The notes beneath the pieces were generated by a model. It saw only the letters and a list, made by a program, of their open reading frames with translations. It was not told the origin of the DNA and did no database searches. A stretch of DNA of 64,000 nucleotides from Planctomicrobium sp051466335 (GTDB taxonomy: Bacteria > Planctomycetota > Planctomycetia > Planctomycetales > Planctomycetaceae): contig NZ_CP195793.1 of NCBI RefSeq assembly GCF_051466335.1, positions 868,001-932,000 on the forward strand. The letters run 5' to 3'. The translations under genes were made by a program, and so were the position numbers. Positions 54,011 through 63,957 of the stretch are shown here, one piece after another. Within the stretch, counting starts at the first letter, position 1. Every line of letters begins with the position of its first letter.

Positions 54011-56572
54011 ATGAGCTCGTTCAAAACATCAATCCGAAGTGCCGCATTGGCTGTGTCCCTGTTCTCAGCTCAGTTCAGCTGGGGCGAAAGTGATTGGCCA
54101 TACTGGGTTGGTCCTCAATGGACGGGCCAATCTAATGAGGTCGATCTCCCGGAGAAATGGGATCCCAAAGGGGGAGAGCAAAGTAATTTGCTCTGGCAAA
54201 GTGAGATCGGGAGCCGATCGACCCCAACAAGTATGAATGGTCGGATTTATCTGATCTCGAATAGCTTTCACGATGAAATCAAGAAAGCGGGAGAGCGGGT
54301 CGTCTGCCTGGACGCCAAGACCGGGGAAATGGTCTGGGAATACAACTTCAACGTCTATCTTTCTGACGTTCCGATCGAACGTGTGGGTTGGTCCAGCGTC
54401 GTCTGCGATCCGGAGACCGGCAACGTTTATGCTCAGGGCGTCTGCGGATATTTCTGCTGCCTGAACGGTGCAACTGGTGAATTGGTCTGGGAACACTCCA
54501 TGCACGAGGAGTTCGGATTTCTGACCACTTACGGTGGACGCACGAATTACCCCGTCGTTTTCGAAGGAAATGTGATTATCAGTGCCGTTGTGATCGGATG
54601 GGGTGAGCAGGCAAAGCCGAACCATCGCTTTCTCGCAATGGACAAAACCAACGGAACACCAGTCTGGTTTGAAGGGACGAAGCCTCTTCCTGAGGACACG
54701 ACTTACAGTTCTCCTGTGATCGGTGTGATCAGTGGAGAGTTACAAATGGTCTGCTCAGCAGGAGACGGGGGAATCCACAGTTTTCAGCCGAGAACAGGTA
54801 AGAAGCTCTGGAGCTACTATCTCTCCAAGCATGGAATCAACACCACTCCGCTGATTGTTGGAAACCGGGTCTATTGCGGACATTCCGAGGAAAACCTGAA
54901 TTCCAGCGAGATGGGAGCGGTTGTCTGTATCGATCCAACGAAACGCGGCGACATTACCGAGACTGGAACGATCTGGAAAAAGACAGAGTATTCTCTTGGA
55001 CGTTCTTCACCTCAGATGATCGATGGTCGACTCTATCTCGTGAACGACGCTGCCAAGTTGTACTGCCTCAACCCAGAAAACGGAGACCAGATTGGCGAGC
55101 CCGTTCGTCTGGGAACAATGATGCGCGCCAACATGCTTTACGCTGACGGCAAGCTCTACGTGAATGAGGTGAATGGTCGCGGTTTCATTCTGAAACCAAC
55201 CGAGATGGGTGCTGACACGTTATACAAGTACCGATTCCCGAGTGGTGAAGAGTGTCACGGATCTCCAATTTGCGTCGATGGACGGATTTACATCCCAACG
55301 ACCAGCAAAATGTACTGTATTGGCAAATCTGACCATTCAGCCAATCCGGTGGCACTCCCCGAACTTCCGAAGGAAGATCACGAAGCACTGGATGAAGTGC
55401 CAGCTCATCTGCAGATTGTTCCCGTGGAGTCGCTATTCCGTCCAGGGACGAAGCAGGCGATTCATGGTCGACTTTACAACAGGAAAGGGCAGTATTTGCG
55501 AAATGCACGTGCAGACGAACTGCTCTTCAACGTCGAAGGGCCAGGTGAGATCGATGCGGGCGGCAACTACATTATTTCAGCGAGCCATAAAACTCACGAT
55601 GCGGTTCATCTGAGTGCGAAGTTCGATGCGATTGAAGGGCGAGCCAGAATGAGGATCGTTCCAGATCTGAACTGGTCGTTCGATTTCAACGATGGAAAAG
55701 TGCCCGAGACATGGGTGGGATGTGCCTATCGACACGTTGCCATGGACTGGGATCTCTTAACGAAGCTTAGAGATGAGAATCCGACCGCGTCTTCGCTGTA
55801 TATCTATTTGATGACTGAGTTCGCGAATTTCGGTCCGAAACGTGTGTTCGATGACACAACACCTCAGCAACAGTGGAAGTCACTTCTGACATACCTTGAA
55901 CTTGCCGAGGGGGAGAATCGACCAAAGACCGTGGACGAGGCGAAGGCCCTTCTCGATGCAGGTTTGCAGAGACTTGTTGACGAACGCATTATCGCATCCT
56001 TCGAGTGGTCTCACTGGGATCGGAAGACCGGAAGAGGAGACGAAGTTGTTGTAGAGCCACGGCTGACGGTTGCGAAAGGTGATCGCGAAATCGATGGTAA
56101 TGGGGTCATGTGCAAGATTTCTACAATTGCCAAAGGGACCCGCAGCCAAGGCTGGATGGGCCAGCCAGACCTTCACGACTACACCGTGCAGGCTGACGTC
56201 CTGACATTCAGTCGACAGTCGAAATTGCCAGATGGCGGGCTCATTGCACAGCGATATACCTTTGACCTGATGGGCGCGTCGCAGCAGTTGCAGTTGCGAA
56301 CCTGGACTCCTCAGTTAGATCGATTCTCCGCAAATTCCCCGCTCACATGGGAGCCAAATGTCTGGTACACCATGAAAATGAAAGTGGAGAATCAGGATGG
56401 AAAAGCAATTGTCAGCGGCAAACTCTGGCGTCGCGGTGAAACTGAACCGGAAGAATGGTCAGTCACCCAGACAGATGAAGCTCCCAATAAAATTGGAAGT
56501 CCTGGGCTTGTCGGTAATACAAAAGACGGTGAGTTTTTCTACGACAATCTCACGGTTGAACGTAATCAATAG
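54011..56572 (+). CDS. large exported PQQ-like beta-propeller protein
   Basis: An 853-residue protein with a Sec signal (about 1-25, ending WGES). The N-terminal half (about 26-440) is a PQQ-like propeller with blades such as RVVCLDAKTGEMVWEYNF, YCGHSEENLNS and MYCIGKSD; WPYWVGPQWTGQS opens it, as in many planctomycete members. The C-terminal half (about 440-853) has no propeller blades; it includes a beta-rich part (YLRNARADELLFNVEG) and a late jelly-roll-like segment (YTVQADVLTFSRQ, NVWYTMKMKVENQDGKAIVSG) reminiscent of DUF1080-type domains. A catalytic role is not shown. The next propeller gene follows after 93 bases. Confidence 0.88.
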   Translation: MSSFKTSIRSAALAVSLFSAQFSWGESDWPYWVGPQWTGQSNEVDLPEKWDPKGGEQSNLLWQSEIGSRSTPTSMNGRIYLISNSFHDEIKKAGERVVCLDAKTGEMVWEYNFNVYLSDVPIERVGWSSVVCDPETGNVYAQGVCGYFCCLNGATGELVWEHSMHEEFGFLTTYGGRTNYPVVFEGNVIISAVVIGWGEQAKPNHRFLAMDKTNGTPVWFEGTKPLPEDTTYSSPVIGVISGELQMVCSAGDGGIHSFQPRTGKKLWSYYLSKHGINTTPLIVGNRVYCGHSEENLNSSEMGAVVCIDPTKRGDITETGTIWKKTEYSLGRSSPQMIDGRLYLVNDAAKLYCLNPENGDQIGEPVRLGTMMRANMLYADGKLYVNEVNGRGFILKPTEMGADTLYKYRFPSGEECHGSPICVDGRIYIPTTSKMYCIGKSDHSANPVALPELPKEDHEALDEVPAHLQIVPVESLFRPGTKQAIHGRLYNRKGQYLRNARADELLFNVEGPGEIDAGGNYIISASHKTHDAVHLSAKFDAIEGRARMRIVPDLNWSFDFNDGKVPETWVGCAYRHVAMDWDLLTKLRDENPTASSLYIYLMTEFANFGPKRVFDDTTPQQQWKSLLTYLELAEGENRPKTVDEAKALLDAGLQRLVDERIIASFEWSHWDRKTGRGDEVVVEPRLTVAKGDREIDGNGVMCKISTIAKGTRSQGWMGQPDLHDYTVQADVLTFSRQSKLPDGGLIAQRYTFDLMGASQQLQLRTWTPQLDRFSANSPLTWEPNVWYTMKMKVENQDGKAIVSGKLWRRGETEPEEWSVTQTDEAPNKIGSPGLVGNTKDGEFFYDNLTVERNQ

Positions 56573-56665
56573 GCATCATCCGGGATGACGACTCATCGTT
56601 CAGGGACTTTGTGAGCACAGTACTCGGTCGTTGCGGGTATCGTTGTTTTTGTTTAGAGGAATTCC

Positions 56666-58360
56666 ATGATTCGCCGTTGCACGTCGATCGTCGGTCTGTT
56701 GGTCTCTTTGTCATTTGCCCAACATCTGGTTTGTGCAGCAGATGCTGAGCAGGGACCAACTGAACAGGCTGTTGCTGAAATCAGTAAGTTTGATGTTCGC
56801 CCCGGGGATTGGCCTCAGTGGGGTGGATGGTCTCACCGGAACAATACTCCAGCTGGGGAAAATTTCCCGTCCGAGTGGGATGTGGACGGAGGTGACAACA
56901 TCATCTGGTCTGCTGCACTCGGATCACAAAGCTACGGCAATCCCATTGTTGCCAATGGACATGTTTATGTGGGGACGAACAATCACCGTTCTTACATCAG
57001 CAGATTTCCCAAATCGATTGATTTGGGAGTCCTCCTTTGTTTCGATGAGAAGACCGGGGAATTTCTCTGGCAGCACTCCAGCCCGAAGTTGTCTACTGGA
57101 CGGGTTCATGACTGGCCTGATCAGGGGATTTGCGCATCTCCAGTCGTCGATGGTGAACGTCTGTGGTACGTGACAAGCCGTGGAGAAGTCTGCTGTCTGG
57201 ACACAAACGGCTTCCGCGATGGGGTCAATAACGGTCCGTTTAAAGCGGAAGACAACGAAAACGAGGACGAAGCCGACATCATCTGGAAGTATGACATGAT
57301 GGCGTTGCTCGGTGTCTCGCAGCACAATATGTGCAGCTGCTCGCTGCTGTGTGTTGGTGATGTGATTTTCGTGAACACTTCCAATGGAGTGGACGAGTCC
57401 CACACCAATATCCCAGCCCCGAATGCAGCGAGTTTTCTTGCGATGAACCGAGATACGGGGGCGGTCCTCTGGACTGACAAATCCCCGGGGCTCAACATTC
57501 TGCATGGACAGTGGTCTTCTCCGAGTTACGGTGTCTTCAATGGCCAGGCTCAGGTGATTTTTGCAGGCGGCGATGGTTGGGTTTATAGCTTCGATCCAGT
57601 TGGAGATGGTGCTGGAAACTCCAAGATGCTGTGGAAATTCGACTGCAATCCGAAGGAGTCGAAGTATTCCGTCAGTGGTCGTAGCGAGCGAAATCACATT
57701 ATCGGTACTCCAGTGATCTACAATGGATGGATTTATATCGGCGTCGGTGAAGACCCGGAGCACGGCGAAGGGAATGGTCACCTTTGGTGTATCGACCCAA
57801 CGAAATTCGGGGATGTCAGTCCGACAATTGCCGTTGATAAAGATGGTGAACCGATTGTGGACAAGAAGGACGGAACCCGTCGTTTGCAGGCCATCAATCC
57901 AGCGGCCGGCGAGAAGGCAATTCCAAATGAGAATTCCGCGGTTGTCTGGCACTATTCCGGTGACGATACAGACGGAAACGGGGAGATTGACTTCGAAGAG
58001 GAGATGCACCGCACCTGCGGGACCGCCGTGATCAAGGATGACATCCTTTACATTGCAGATTTTTCCGGAATCTTCCATTGTCTGGATGCGAAGACTGGGA
58101 AGTCACACTGGAACTATGACATGTTTGCCGCTGCATGGGGATCTCCATTGCTCGTCGATGGCAAGGTTTACATTGGTGATGAAGACGGAGACATCGCGGT
58201 TTTCGAGCATTCGAAAACGATGAAACTGCTCTCGGAGAATTCTGTTGGAAACTCTGTGTACAGTTCCCCCATCGCGGCGAACGGGGTTTTGTACATCGCG
58301 AATAAATCCACTTTATTCGCAATCGGAACGGCTTCTGAGAAAGAAGAAGACGCCGAGTAA
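56666..58360 (+). CDS. exported PQQ-like beta-propeller protein
   Basis: A 564-residue protein with a Sec signal (about 1-24, ending VCAADA). It opens with WPQWGGWSHRNNTP and then forms a propeller, with blades such as VLLCFDEKTGEFLWQHSS, FLAMNRDTGAVLWTDKSP, FHCLDAKTGKSHWNYD and VLYIANKSTLFAIG. A Ca-binding-like DTDGNGEIDFEEE loop interrupts one blade. GAGGAATT precedes the ATG. With the gene upstream it forms a likely two-gene unit. The two proteins are of the same family but not close copies; substrates are unknown. Confidence 0.9.
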   Translation: MIRRCTSIVGLLVSLSFAQHLVCAADAEQGPTEQAVAEISKFDVRPGDWPQWGGWSHRNNTPAGENFPSEWDVDGGDNIIWSAALGSQSYGNPIVANGHVYVGTNNHRSYISRFPKSIDLGVLLCFDEKTGEFLWQHSSPKLSTGRVHDWPDQGICASPVVDGERLWYVTSRGEVCCLDTNGFRDGVNNGPFKAEDNENEDEADIIWKYDMMALLGVSQHNMCSCSLLCVGDVIFVNTSNGVDESHTNIPAPNAASFLAMNRDTGAVLWTDKSPGLNILHGQWSSPSYGVFNGQAQVIFAGGDGWVYSFDPVGDGAGNSKMLWKFDCNPKESKYSVSGRSERNHIIGTPVIYNGWIYIGVGEDPEHGEGNGHLWCIDPTKFGDVSPTIAVDKDGEPIVDKKDGTRRLQAINPAAGEKAIPNENSAVVWHYSGDDTDGNGEIDFEEEMHRTCGTAVIKDDILYIADFSGIFHCLDAKTGKSHWNYDMFAAAWGSPLLVDGKVYIGDEDGDIAVFEHSKTMKLLSENSVGNSVYSSPIAANGVLYIANKSTLFAIGTASEKEEDAE

Positions 58361-58402
58361 ATTTGTTGCGCCCGTGATTTTTCGACCAGAGAATTTTTGA
58401 AG

Positions 58403-58633
58403 ATGCCAATTTTTGAATATCGTTGTAGCGAGTGCGGAACTGACAGTGAGGTTTTTGTCAGAGGACAGGAAACACCTGTTTGCTCTGCATGTTCAGGAAC
58501 TCGACTTGAGAAATTGATGAGTGCACCTGCTGGTCATGTTGCTGGCGGGGATCGCGGTCTTCCCGTAATGGGAAGCTGTCCTCCATCGAACGCACCACCC
58601 TGTATGCCTGGGTGTTGCCGCATCCCGCAGTAA
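58403..58633 (+). CDS. FmdB-family zinc ribbon protein
   Basis: A 76-residue protein from the ATG at 58403; a TTG two codons earlier is possible. The FmdB domain is clear: MPIFEYRCSECGTDSEV followed by CSACSGTRLEKLMS, four Cys for one zinc. The C-terminal tail holds more Cys (CPPSNAPPCMPGCCRIP), which might bind a second metal. The family is named for a regulator of formamidase in Methylophilus, but most members are uncharacterised. It follows the propeller gene by 42 bases and ends in a strong terminator. Confidence 0.9.
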   Translation: MPIFEYRCSECGTDSEVFVRGQETPVCSACSGTRLEKLMSAPAGHVAGGDRGLPVMGSCPPSNAPPCMPGCCRIPQ

Positions 58634-59202
58634 AGAACCGGCAGAAATCACCGAGCAGAGTTTTGGTGAGATCCGTTGAAATTGAATGAAGCTATCGCGC
58701 CGTGTCACTTCGAGGTGACACGGCGTTTTTCATTTCAATTCACTTCGACGGGGTGATCTGATGCGTCGGATGAGCACTCAAAGATGGGACTTGACCGGAA
58801 AGTTTGCGTCCGCTCGATATTTGAAAATAAAGTTTAGGTGGTTTGGGGTAGATGTTCGGCTTGTGTGAGTTGAGTTCTGCCGTCCCGCGAAAATGCTGAT
58901 TTTCTCTCTTAATGCCGGTTGTCAGCAAGTACCGATGACTACTTCGGAGGTGAATTCAGGTTCACCTTCGGTTTGATGAAGGTGGGTAAATGCCAAATGG
59001 CTCGGATGCTTGATTTGGCTGCCTTCGACTGACCGGCGAGTTTCAACGATTCGCAGGTTGAAGAGGTTTACTTCACTTTTTCGATTGCACATCCAGCCAT
59101 CGAGTCTCTCACGGAACTCCGTGGCCGGTTGATTACAGTCAATATCTTTCACCACTCCGATTCAGTCATCGAGCGGTGCGAAAACGGTAGGGAACGGATG
59201 CC
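58634..59202. other. intergenic gap with terminator
   Basis: The left part holds the terminator. Between 58740 and 59202 no supported gene is seen; a 77-residue minus-strand frame (58922-59155) has no family features. The right end should hold the promoter of the polysaccharide-export gene. Confidence 0.5.
58698..58730 (+). terminator. rho-independent terminator after fmdB-like gene
   Basis: An 11-bp perfect stem (58698-58708 with 58715-58725) around a TTCGAG loop is followed by TTTTT. Confidence 0.9.
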
Positions 59203-60507
59203 ATGCTGAATCATCGAGCTATCTTGAGTTGGGTGCCCAAAGCGGCGTTATGCTCACTTGTGATGTTGGGTGTTGGCACGTCCACTGGCTGTAATTCAAT
59301 TACTTCGGCTTCCAAGTCGGTGCCAGCGAGTCGAATTGACAGCCACCTCTTTGGAGAAGTCAAGGAAGCGCAAGTTCCAGTTCACCTAGCTGCGTTGGGA
59401 CAGGAACGACCAGCTGCCTACCGATTAGGCCCTGGTGATACGCTTGCAGTCTTCGTTTACGGGGTGATTCCCTCATCGACGGACGAAACTCCAGTTCTCT
59501 CTCAATACCAGACATTGAATCAGCGGTACTATCCGCCCAGCGGAAGTACTGAGCATCCAACGACAGGCATTCCGATGACAATCGGAGCTGATGGTGCGTT
59601 GGAGATGCCGCTGATGGGACGTATGCCTGTAGCCGGCCTGACCATCCAGGAACTTTCAGATAAAATCAAAGAGGTTTATCGCGATCTCGCTGTGATTGCT
59701 CCGGGACGTGAACGTGTCAACGTTTCGGTAATCACCAAGCGAGTCCACCGAATCGTGGTGGTGCGTCAGGATACACCGAATCCAGCCGTTCAGCTGACGA
59801 GTGCGCAGGTTGTAGATCAGATCCATCGCGGGTCAGGTGAAGTCATCGACTTGCCAGCGTTCGAAAATGATGTGCTTCATGCATTGGCTGCAACAGGTGG
59901 ACTCCCGGGTACTGACGGTGTCCGTGAAGTCTGGGTGATGAGAAACTGTGCTCTGAAAGGGACAGCGCAACTTGCACATAAAGACTCCGACGATTTGATC
60001 AACAATGCAGAGTGCGGTCCGAGCGTAATTCGAATTCCACTTTACGCTTATCCCGGAGAACCACTTCCATTCAGCCCGAAAGATGTTGTTCTGGAGGCTG
60101 GTGACGTGGTGTATATCCCACGCAGACTCGAGTACTTCTACACCGGTGGATTACTCGGCGGAGCGAAAATTCCGATGCCACGAGATGAAGACGTCGATGT
60201 CATCGAAGCGATTACCCTAGCCTTCGGTTCCATCGGTGGACCTCTGGGGACGAGCGGAGGTGTACTCGCAAACGGGACTCCAGGTTGGGCGGTGAAGCCG
60301 ACACGAGCTGTCATCCTGAGAAAGTTGCCTGATGGTTCCCAGATTAGCATTCGCGTCGACCTAGCCAAAGCGATGCACGATCCCAAGGAGCGAATTCTGA
60401 TTCAGGCCGATGATCTTGTGATGTTAAACTTCACCCCGGTACAGGGAACAACGAACGCAATCCTGACATTTTTCGGATTCACGTTCAACGCACCAATCAT
60501 CTTCTAG
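59203..60507 (+). CDS. polysaccharide biosynthesis/export lipoprotein (Wza-like)
   Basis: A 434-residue outer-membrane polysaccharide export (OPX) protein. A lipoprotein signal ends in GTSTGCNS (Cys30). The Poly_export domain starts with AAYRLGPGDTLAVFVYGV (about 71-88) and continues to RVNVSVITKRVHRIVVVRQ; SLBB-like parts follow (DVLHALAATGGLPGTDGVREVWVMR, and KDVVLEAGDVVYIPRR). It would form the exit channel for a capsule or exopolysaccharide. No polymerase, flippase or tyrosine kinase gene is adjacent. A terminator closes the gene. Confidence 0.92.
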   Translation: MLNHRAILSWVPKAALCSLVMLGVGTSTGCNSITSASKSVPASRIDSHLFGEVKEAQVPVHLAALGQERPAAYRLGPGDTLAVFVYGVIPSSTDETPVLSQYQTLNQRYYPPSGSTEHPTTGIPMTIGADGALEMPLMGRMPVAGLTIQELSDKIKEVYRDLAVIAPGRERVNVSVITKRVHRIVVVRQDTPNPAVQLTSAQVVDQIHRGSGEVIDLPAFENDVLHALAATGGLPGTDGVREVWVMRNCALKGTAQLAHKDSDDLINNAECGPSVIRIPLYAYPGEPLPFSPKDVVLEAGDVVYIPRRLEYFYTGGLLGGAKIPMPRDEDVDVIEAITLAFGSIGGPLGTSGGVLANGTPGWAVKPTRAVILRKLPDGSQISIRVDLAKAMHDPKERILIQADDLVMLNFTPVQGTTNAILTFFGFTFNAPIIF

Positions 60508-60520
60508 TTGTACGTAAAAC

Positions 60521-60565
60521 AAAAAGCCGGCTAAGTAGAAATACTCAGCCGGCTTTTTTATTTTT
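60521..60565. terminator. bidirectional terminator
   Basis: AAAAAGCCGGCT (60521-60532) pairs with AGCCGGCTTTTT (60547-60558), with AGTA/TACT pairing inside. Ts follow on the plus strand and As precede it, so it can end both the export gene and the convergent bioB gene. Confidence 0.9.
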
Positions 60566-60606
60566 AACGACGTTTCAGACGATCGAATCGTTGAATATCG
60601 TCTAAG

Positions 60607-61635
60607 CTATTCGAGCTCGACACTTGCTTCGTGTCCGCCGATGACGATCTCGAATCCGAGATCTTTCACCATCGCGAAGTCTTCTTCCTGAGTTTGTCCT
60701 TTGGTCGTCAGGTAATCACTGACGAACATGGAGTTGGCTGCGTAGAGTCCCATGGCCTGCATCGATCGCAGGTTGAGTTCACGTCCACCAGCAATTCGAA
60801 TTTCGACGTTTGGATGTGCCATGCGAAGCAGGCATAGAACCTTCAGGCAGTTGCGAGGGTCGAGTTCGTCCTTCGCTTCAAGTGGAGTTCCATCGATCGC
60901 ATGCAGAAAGTTGACGGGAATCGACTTTACGTCCAGCCCGCGGAGTTCGAACACTGCATCCAGAACGTCCTGATGCTCTTCACCCATTCCGACGATGAGT
61001 CCGCTACACAGTTCCATACCAGCTTTGTGTGCGACTTCGAGAGTGTCGAGCCGATCCTGGTAGGTGTGTGTCGTACAAATCTCTTCGTAGTAACGTCGTG
61101 ACGTGTTCAGATTGTGATTGATGCGGTCGACCCCGGCATCAGCGAGCTTTTGTGCCTGATGTGGTTTCAACAGACCAAGGCAGGCACAGATATGCATGCC
61201 GAGCTCATCTTTGATTTTCTTGACGACTGAACAGACGTGATCGACCTCTCGGTCCGAGGGGCCGCGTCCGCTGGCGACAATGCAATAGGTTCGGGCTTGG
61301 CTGTTTTTTGCAGCCCGTGCGCCTTCCATTAGAACCCGTTCATTGGCGATGGAATATCGCTCGATCGGTGCATCTGAAACCTTGGACTGCGAGCAGTAGC
61401 CGCAGTCTTCAGGGCACAGGCCACTCTTTGCGTTTTTCAGATAGTACAGCTGAACTGCTTTTCCGAAATGGGTACGACGAATGGCGTACGTCGCAGCCAG
61501 CAAGTCCATGATTTCCTCGTCGGGAGAGAGCAGAATCTCTCGGCCTTCTTCGACGGTGATCTGCTCACCTGCGAGCACGCGACGCGCCAGTTCGTGCCAA
61601 CGGGAAATGATTGGAGAATTGTCAGTCAGAAGCAT
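60607..61635 (-). CDS. bioB: biotin synthase
   Basis: A 342-residue radical SAM enzyme. The [4Fe-4S] motif CPEDCGYC has Cys74, Cys78 and Cys81. Cys in MHICACLGLL and MELCSGLIVGMGE and the Arg in IRIAGGRELN complete the set for the sacrificial [2Fe-2S] cluster. It inserts sulfur into dethiobiotin to give biotin. Length and motifs are normal. No other bio gene and no BirA-type operator are near, so the pathway is scattered. Confidence 0.97.
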   Translation of the reverse strand: MLLTDNSPIISRWHELARRVLAGEQITVEEGREILLSPDEEIMDLLAATYAIRRTHFGKAVQLYYLKNAKSGLCPEDCGYCSQSKVSDAPIERYSIANERVLMEGARAAKNSQARTYCIVASGRGPSDREVDHVCSVVKKIKDELGMHICACLGLLKPHQAQKLADAGVDRINHNLNTSRRYYEEICTTHTYQDRLDTLEVAHKAGMELCSGLIVGMGEEHQDVLDAVFELRGLDVKSIPVNFLHAIDGTPLEAKDELDPRNCLKVLCLLRMAHPNVEIRIAGGRELNLRSMQAMGLYAANSMFVSDYLTTKGQTQEEDFAMVKDLGFEIVIGGHEASVELE

Positions 61636-61841
61636 TGTGAATCATCAAAGTAAAAAAGGAAAAGCGAGTTGAATCCGGGGACACTGGCCACGGAATGAAT
61701 GATCGCTCCTGATTTGAATTAGGCAACCTTAACTTCAGAGCCAGTTTCAGATCGTGTTTTGTTTGAGATGAACTGAATTCTGGAACTGCAGGCTGTTCGG
61801 GGAGGGGTGTTTGGCTCTTCCGAACCTCACTGAGACCTGAA

Positions 61842-62270
61842 CTAGTCTTTCTTCTTTTTTGTGACTCGGCGTTGAAGAGGGCCTTTGCCGGAGTCTTCTT
61901 CGTTATCTGTGGTCAATGCCCGTCTGACCGACTCGATCAACACGTCCATTGCAAAAGGCTTACGCAGGTAGTCAACCACTCCCAGCATTTCTGCATACGC
62001 CTTATGGCGTCCCCCTTCGTTGGCGGTGATCATGATCACGCGAGGAGGATTCTCGAGAGTACGCAGGTATTCTAGAACCGGAAACCCGCCCATTCGGGGC
62101 ATCATCATGTCGGTGATGATCAAATCGGGATTTTCAGTCTGAATGAGCTTCTGTCCATCAGCACCATTCGATGCAGAGAAAACGCGATACCCCGCCGATT
62201 CCAGCACGGTTCTGAGCGTAGTCTGAATTTCTCGATCGTCCTCGATGAGAACAATCTTACTGCCGGCCAT
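61842..62270 (-). CDS. single-domain response regulator (CheY-like)
   Basis: A 142-residue receiver protein. Phosphorylation-site residues are complete: Asp11 and Asp12 in LIEDDREIQ, Asp54 in IITDMMMPRMGG, Thr82 in MITANEGG and Lys104 in LRKPF. A short Lys-rich tail (VTKKKKD) follows the receiver fold. The start at 62270 has AGGAG six bases upstream, which excludes the upstream ATG at 62294. There is no output domain, so it acts by protein contact or in a phosphorelay. No histidine kinase is nearby. Confidence 0.93.
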   Translation of the reverse strand: MAGSKIVLIEDDREIQTTLRTVLESAGYRVFSASNGADGQKLIQTENPDLIITDMMMPRMGGFPVLEYLRTLENPPRVIMITANEGGRHKAYAEMLGVVDYLRKPFAMDVLIESVRRALTTDNEEDSGKGPLQRRVTKKKKD

Positions 62271-62568
62271 ATCACACTCCTGTGTGCTGCTCATTCAAAC
62301 GATTTCGTCTGGAATTAAGCGAAGGTCGCGAATTGGGATTTGTCGTTATCTTATTTTGCCGGCCCGACCGACTCAACGAGGGACGAAAACTATTTGCGTG
62401 AGCGAACTTTGATTGATAGTGGAGTGTCATCAACCCTGTTCTTTATTGTGGTTTACATTCCGGTCAGCTATTTGCTGGCGTTGACGACTCGGCTTGAAGT
62501 TCTCTCAGAGTATAGAGATGTGTCTCGCTTCGTTCTGGTAAAACCATTTCTTTTTCGTTCGGAAAACG

Positions 62569-63957
62569 ATGAACAGAAAACAACTTGCGAAACTTGGTGT
62601 TCCAGAAGCGGCGATGCCTTTGGCGATTCTGGCGATCGGAAAGGCAGTCCATGGGGGCCATCGTGGGAAAGATGTGAGAAAGTTACTGGAAGCAGTTGTG
62701 CAGAATCCACAGGAACATCTCTCGGATGAATATTTTGCGGACTTCGCGAAATCGTTGACGGAAACTCCTGTGGAGGAGGTCCGCGATCCCATTCAATATC
62801 GCACTTGGGGATCCGAGTTCATTGAACCTCTTTCGCATATTCAAATGAGAGAGGCCTGTTCCATCCCGAGCGCGGTCGGTGCTGCGCTGATGCCCGATGC
62901 TCATCCCGGATATGGTTTACCGATCGGAGGAGTGCTCGCACTCGAGGGAGCAGTGTGCCCTTACGCTGTGGGGGTCGATATTGCCTGCCGGATGAAATTG
63001 TCAGTGTTGGAGATCTCCCCGGATCGACTCCACGATCAACGGTCTGTGCTGCAATTCCGGGATGCTCTGGAGAACGGGACCGTTTTCGGGGTGGGAAAGA
63101 CTTTCAAGCGGAAGAATGAGCATCCTGTGATGGATCAGGATTGGAACGTCTCACGAGTGACGCGAGAAAATAAAGATCGGGCGTGGTCGCAGTTAGGGAC
63201 TTCGGGGTCTGGAAATCACTTCGTGGAGTTCGGAGTTCTCACGCTCCAGGAAGCAGAATTGGGTTTGGCACCGGGGAAGTACGTGGCGCTGTTGAGTCAT
63301 AGCGGTAGCCGCGGAACGGGGGCCTCTGTTTGTTCAACGTACAGCAGTATTGCCCAGAAAAATCTTCCGGCCAAGTATCGAGATTTTGGTCGGTTGGCGT
63401 GGCTTGAATTGTCGAGTCAGGAAGGACAGGAATACTGGAACGCAATGAATCTCATGGGGGATTACGCTGCCGCGAATCACGCTGTGATTCATCGCCGAGT
63501 CAGTCAATTACTCGGTGTGAACATCATCGGCGGAGTAGAAAATCATCATAATTTCGCGTGGAAAGAAATTCACGGCGGAAAAGAAGTGATCGTTCATCGC
63601 AAGGGGGCAACACCAGCGGGAGCAGGGGTTCTTGGGGTGATTCCCGGATCGATGGCGACTCCAGCTTATGTCGTCCGGGGAAAAGGAAATCCGGAAAGCT
63701 TGCACTCTGCTTCACACGGAGCAGGGCGCGTGATGTCGCGGACACAAGCGAATGCCAAATTCCGATTCAACGCAGTGAAGAAAGATCTGGAAGCGAAAGG
63801 AATTACCGTTCTCTCTGCGGGATCGGACGAGGTTCCTGGCGTTTACAAAGATATCGACGCTGTGATGGGAGCTCAGCAGGACCTCGTTGAAGTTGTCGCA
63901 AAATTCGACCCAAAGATTGTCAAAATGTGTGGTGATGGAAGTCGAGCAGAGGATTAG
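62569..63957 (+). CDS. rtcB: RtcB-family RNA ligase
   Basis: A 462-residue RtcB. Metal and active-site motifs are present: MPDAHPGYGLPIGGV, VGVDIACRMKL with Cys140, SGNHFVEFG, LLSHSGSRGTGASV, VENHHNFAWKE and the guanylylated-His loop SASHGAGRVMSR. It ends VKMCGDGSRAED. RtcB joins 2',3'-cyclic phosphate and 5'-OH RNA ends, using GTP and Mn2+. The sequence is complete with stop inside the window. No archease, RtcA or RtcR gene is in view. Bacterial roles are in RNA repair and stress recovery. Confidence 0.95.
   Translation: MNRKQLAKLGVPEAAMPLAILAIGKAVHGGHRGKDVRKLLEAVVQNPQEHLSDEYFADFAKSLTETPVEEVRDPIQYRTWGSEFIEPLSHIQMREACSIPSAVGAALMPDAHPGYGLPIGGVLALEGAVCPYAVGVDIACRMKLSVLEISPDRLHDQRSVLQFRDALENGTVFGVGKTFKRKNEHPVMDQDWNVSRVTRENKDRAWSQLGTSGSGNHFVEFGVLTLQEAELGLAPGKYVALLSHSGSRGTGASVCSTYSSIAQKNLPAKYRDFGRLAWLELSSQEGQEYWNAMNLMGDYAAANHAVIHRRVSQLLGVNIIGGVENHHNFAWKEIHGGKEVIVHRKGATPAGAGVLGVIPGSMATPAYVVRGKGNPESLHSASHGAGRVMSRTQANAKFRFNAVKKDLEAKGITVLSAGSDEVPGVYKDIDAVMGAQQDLVEVVAKFDPKIVKMCGDGSRAED

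Noticed and set aside
56924..58078. 384-residue minus-strand frame
   Set aside because: It is antisense to the propeller gene and lacks any domain or signal.
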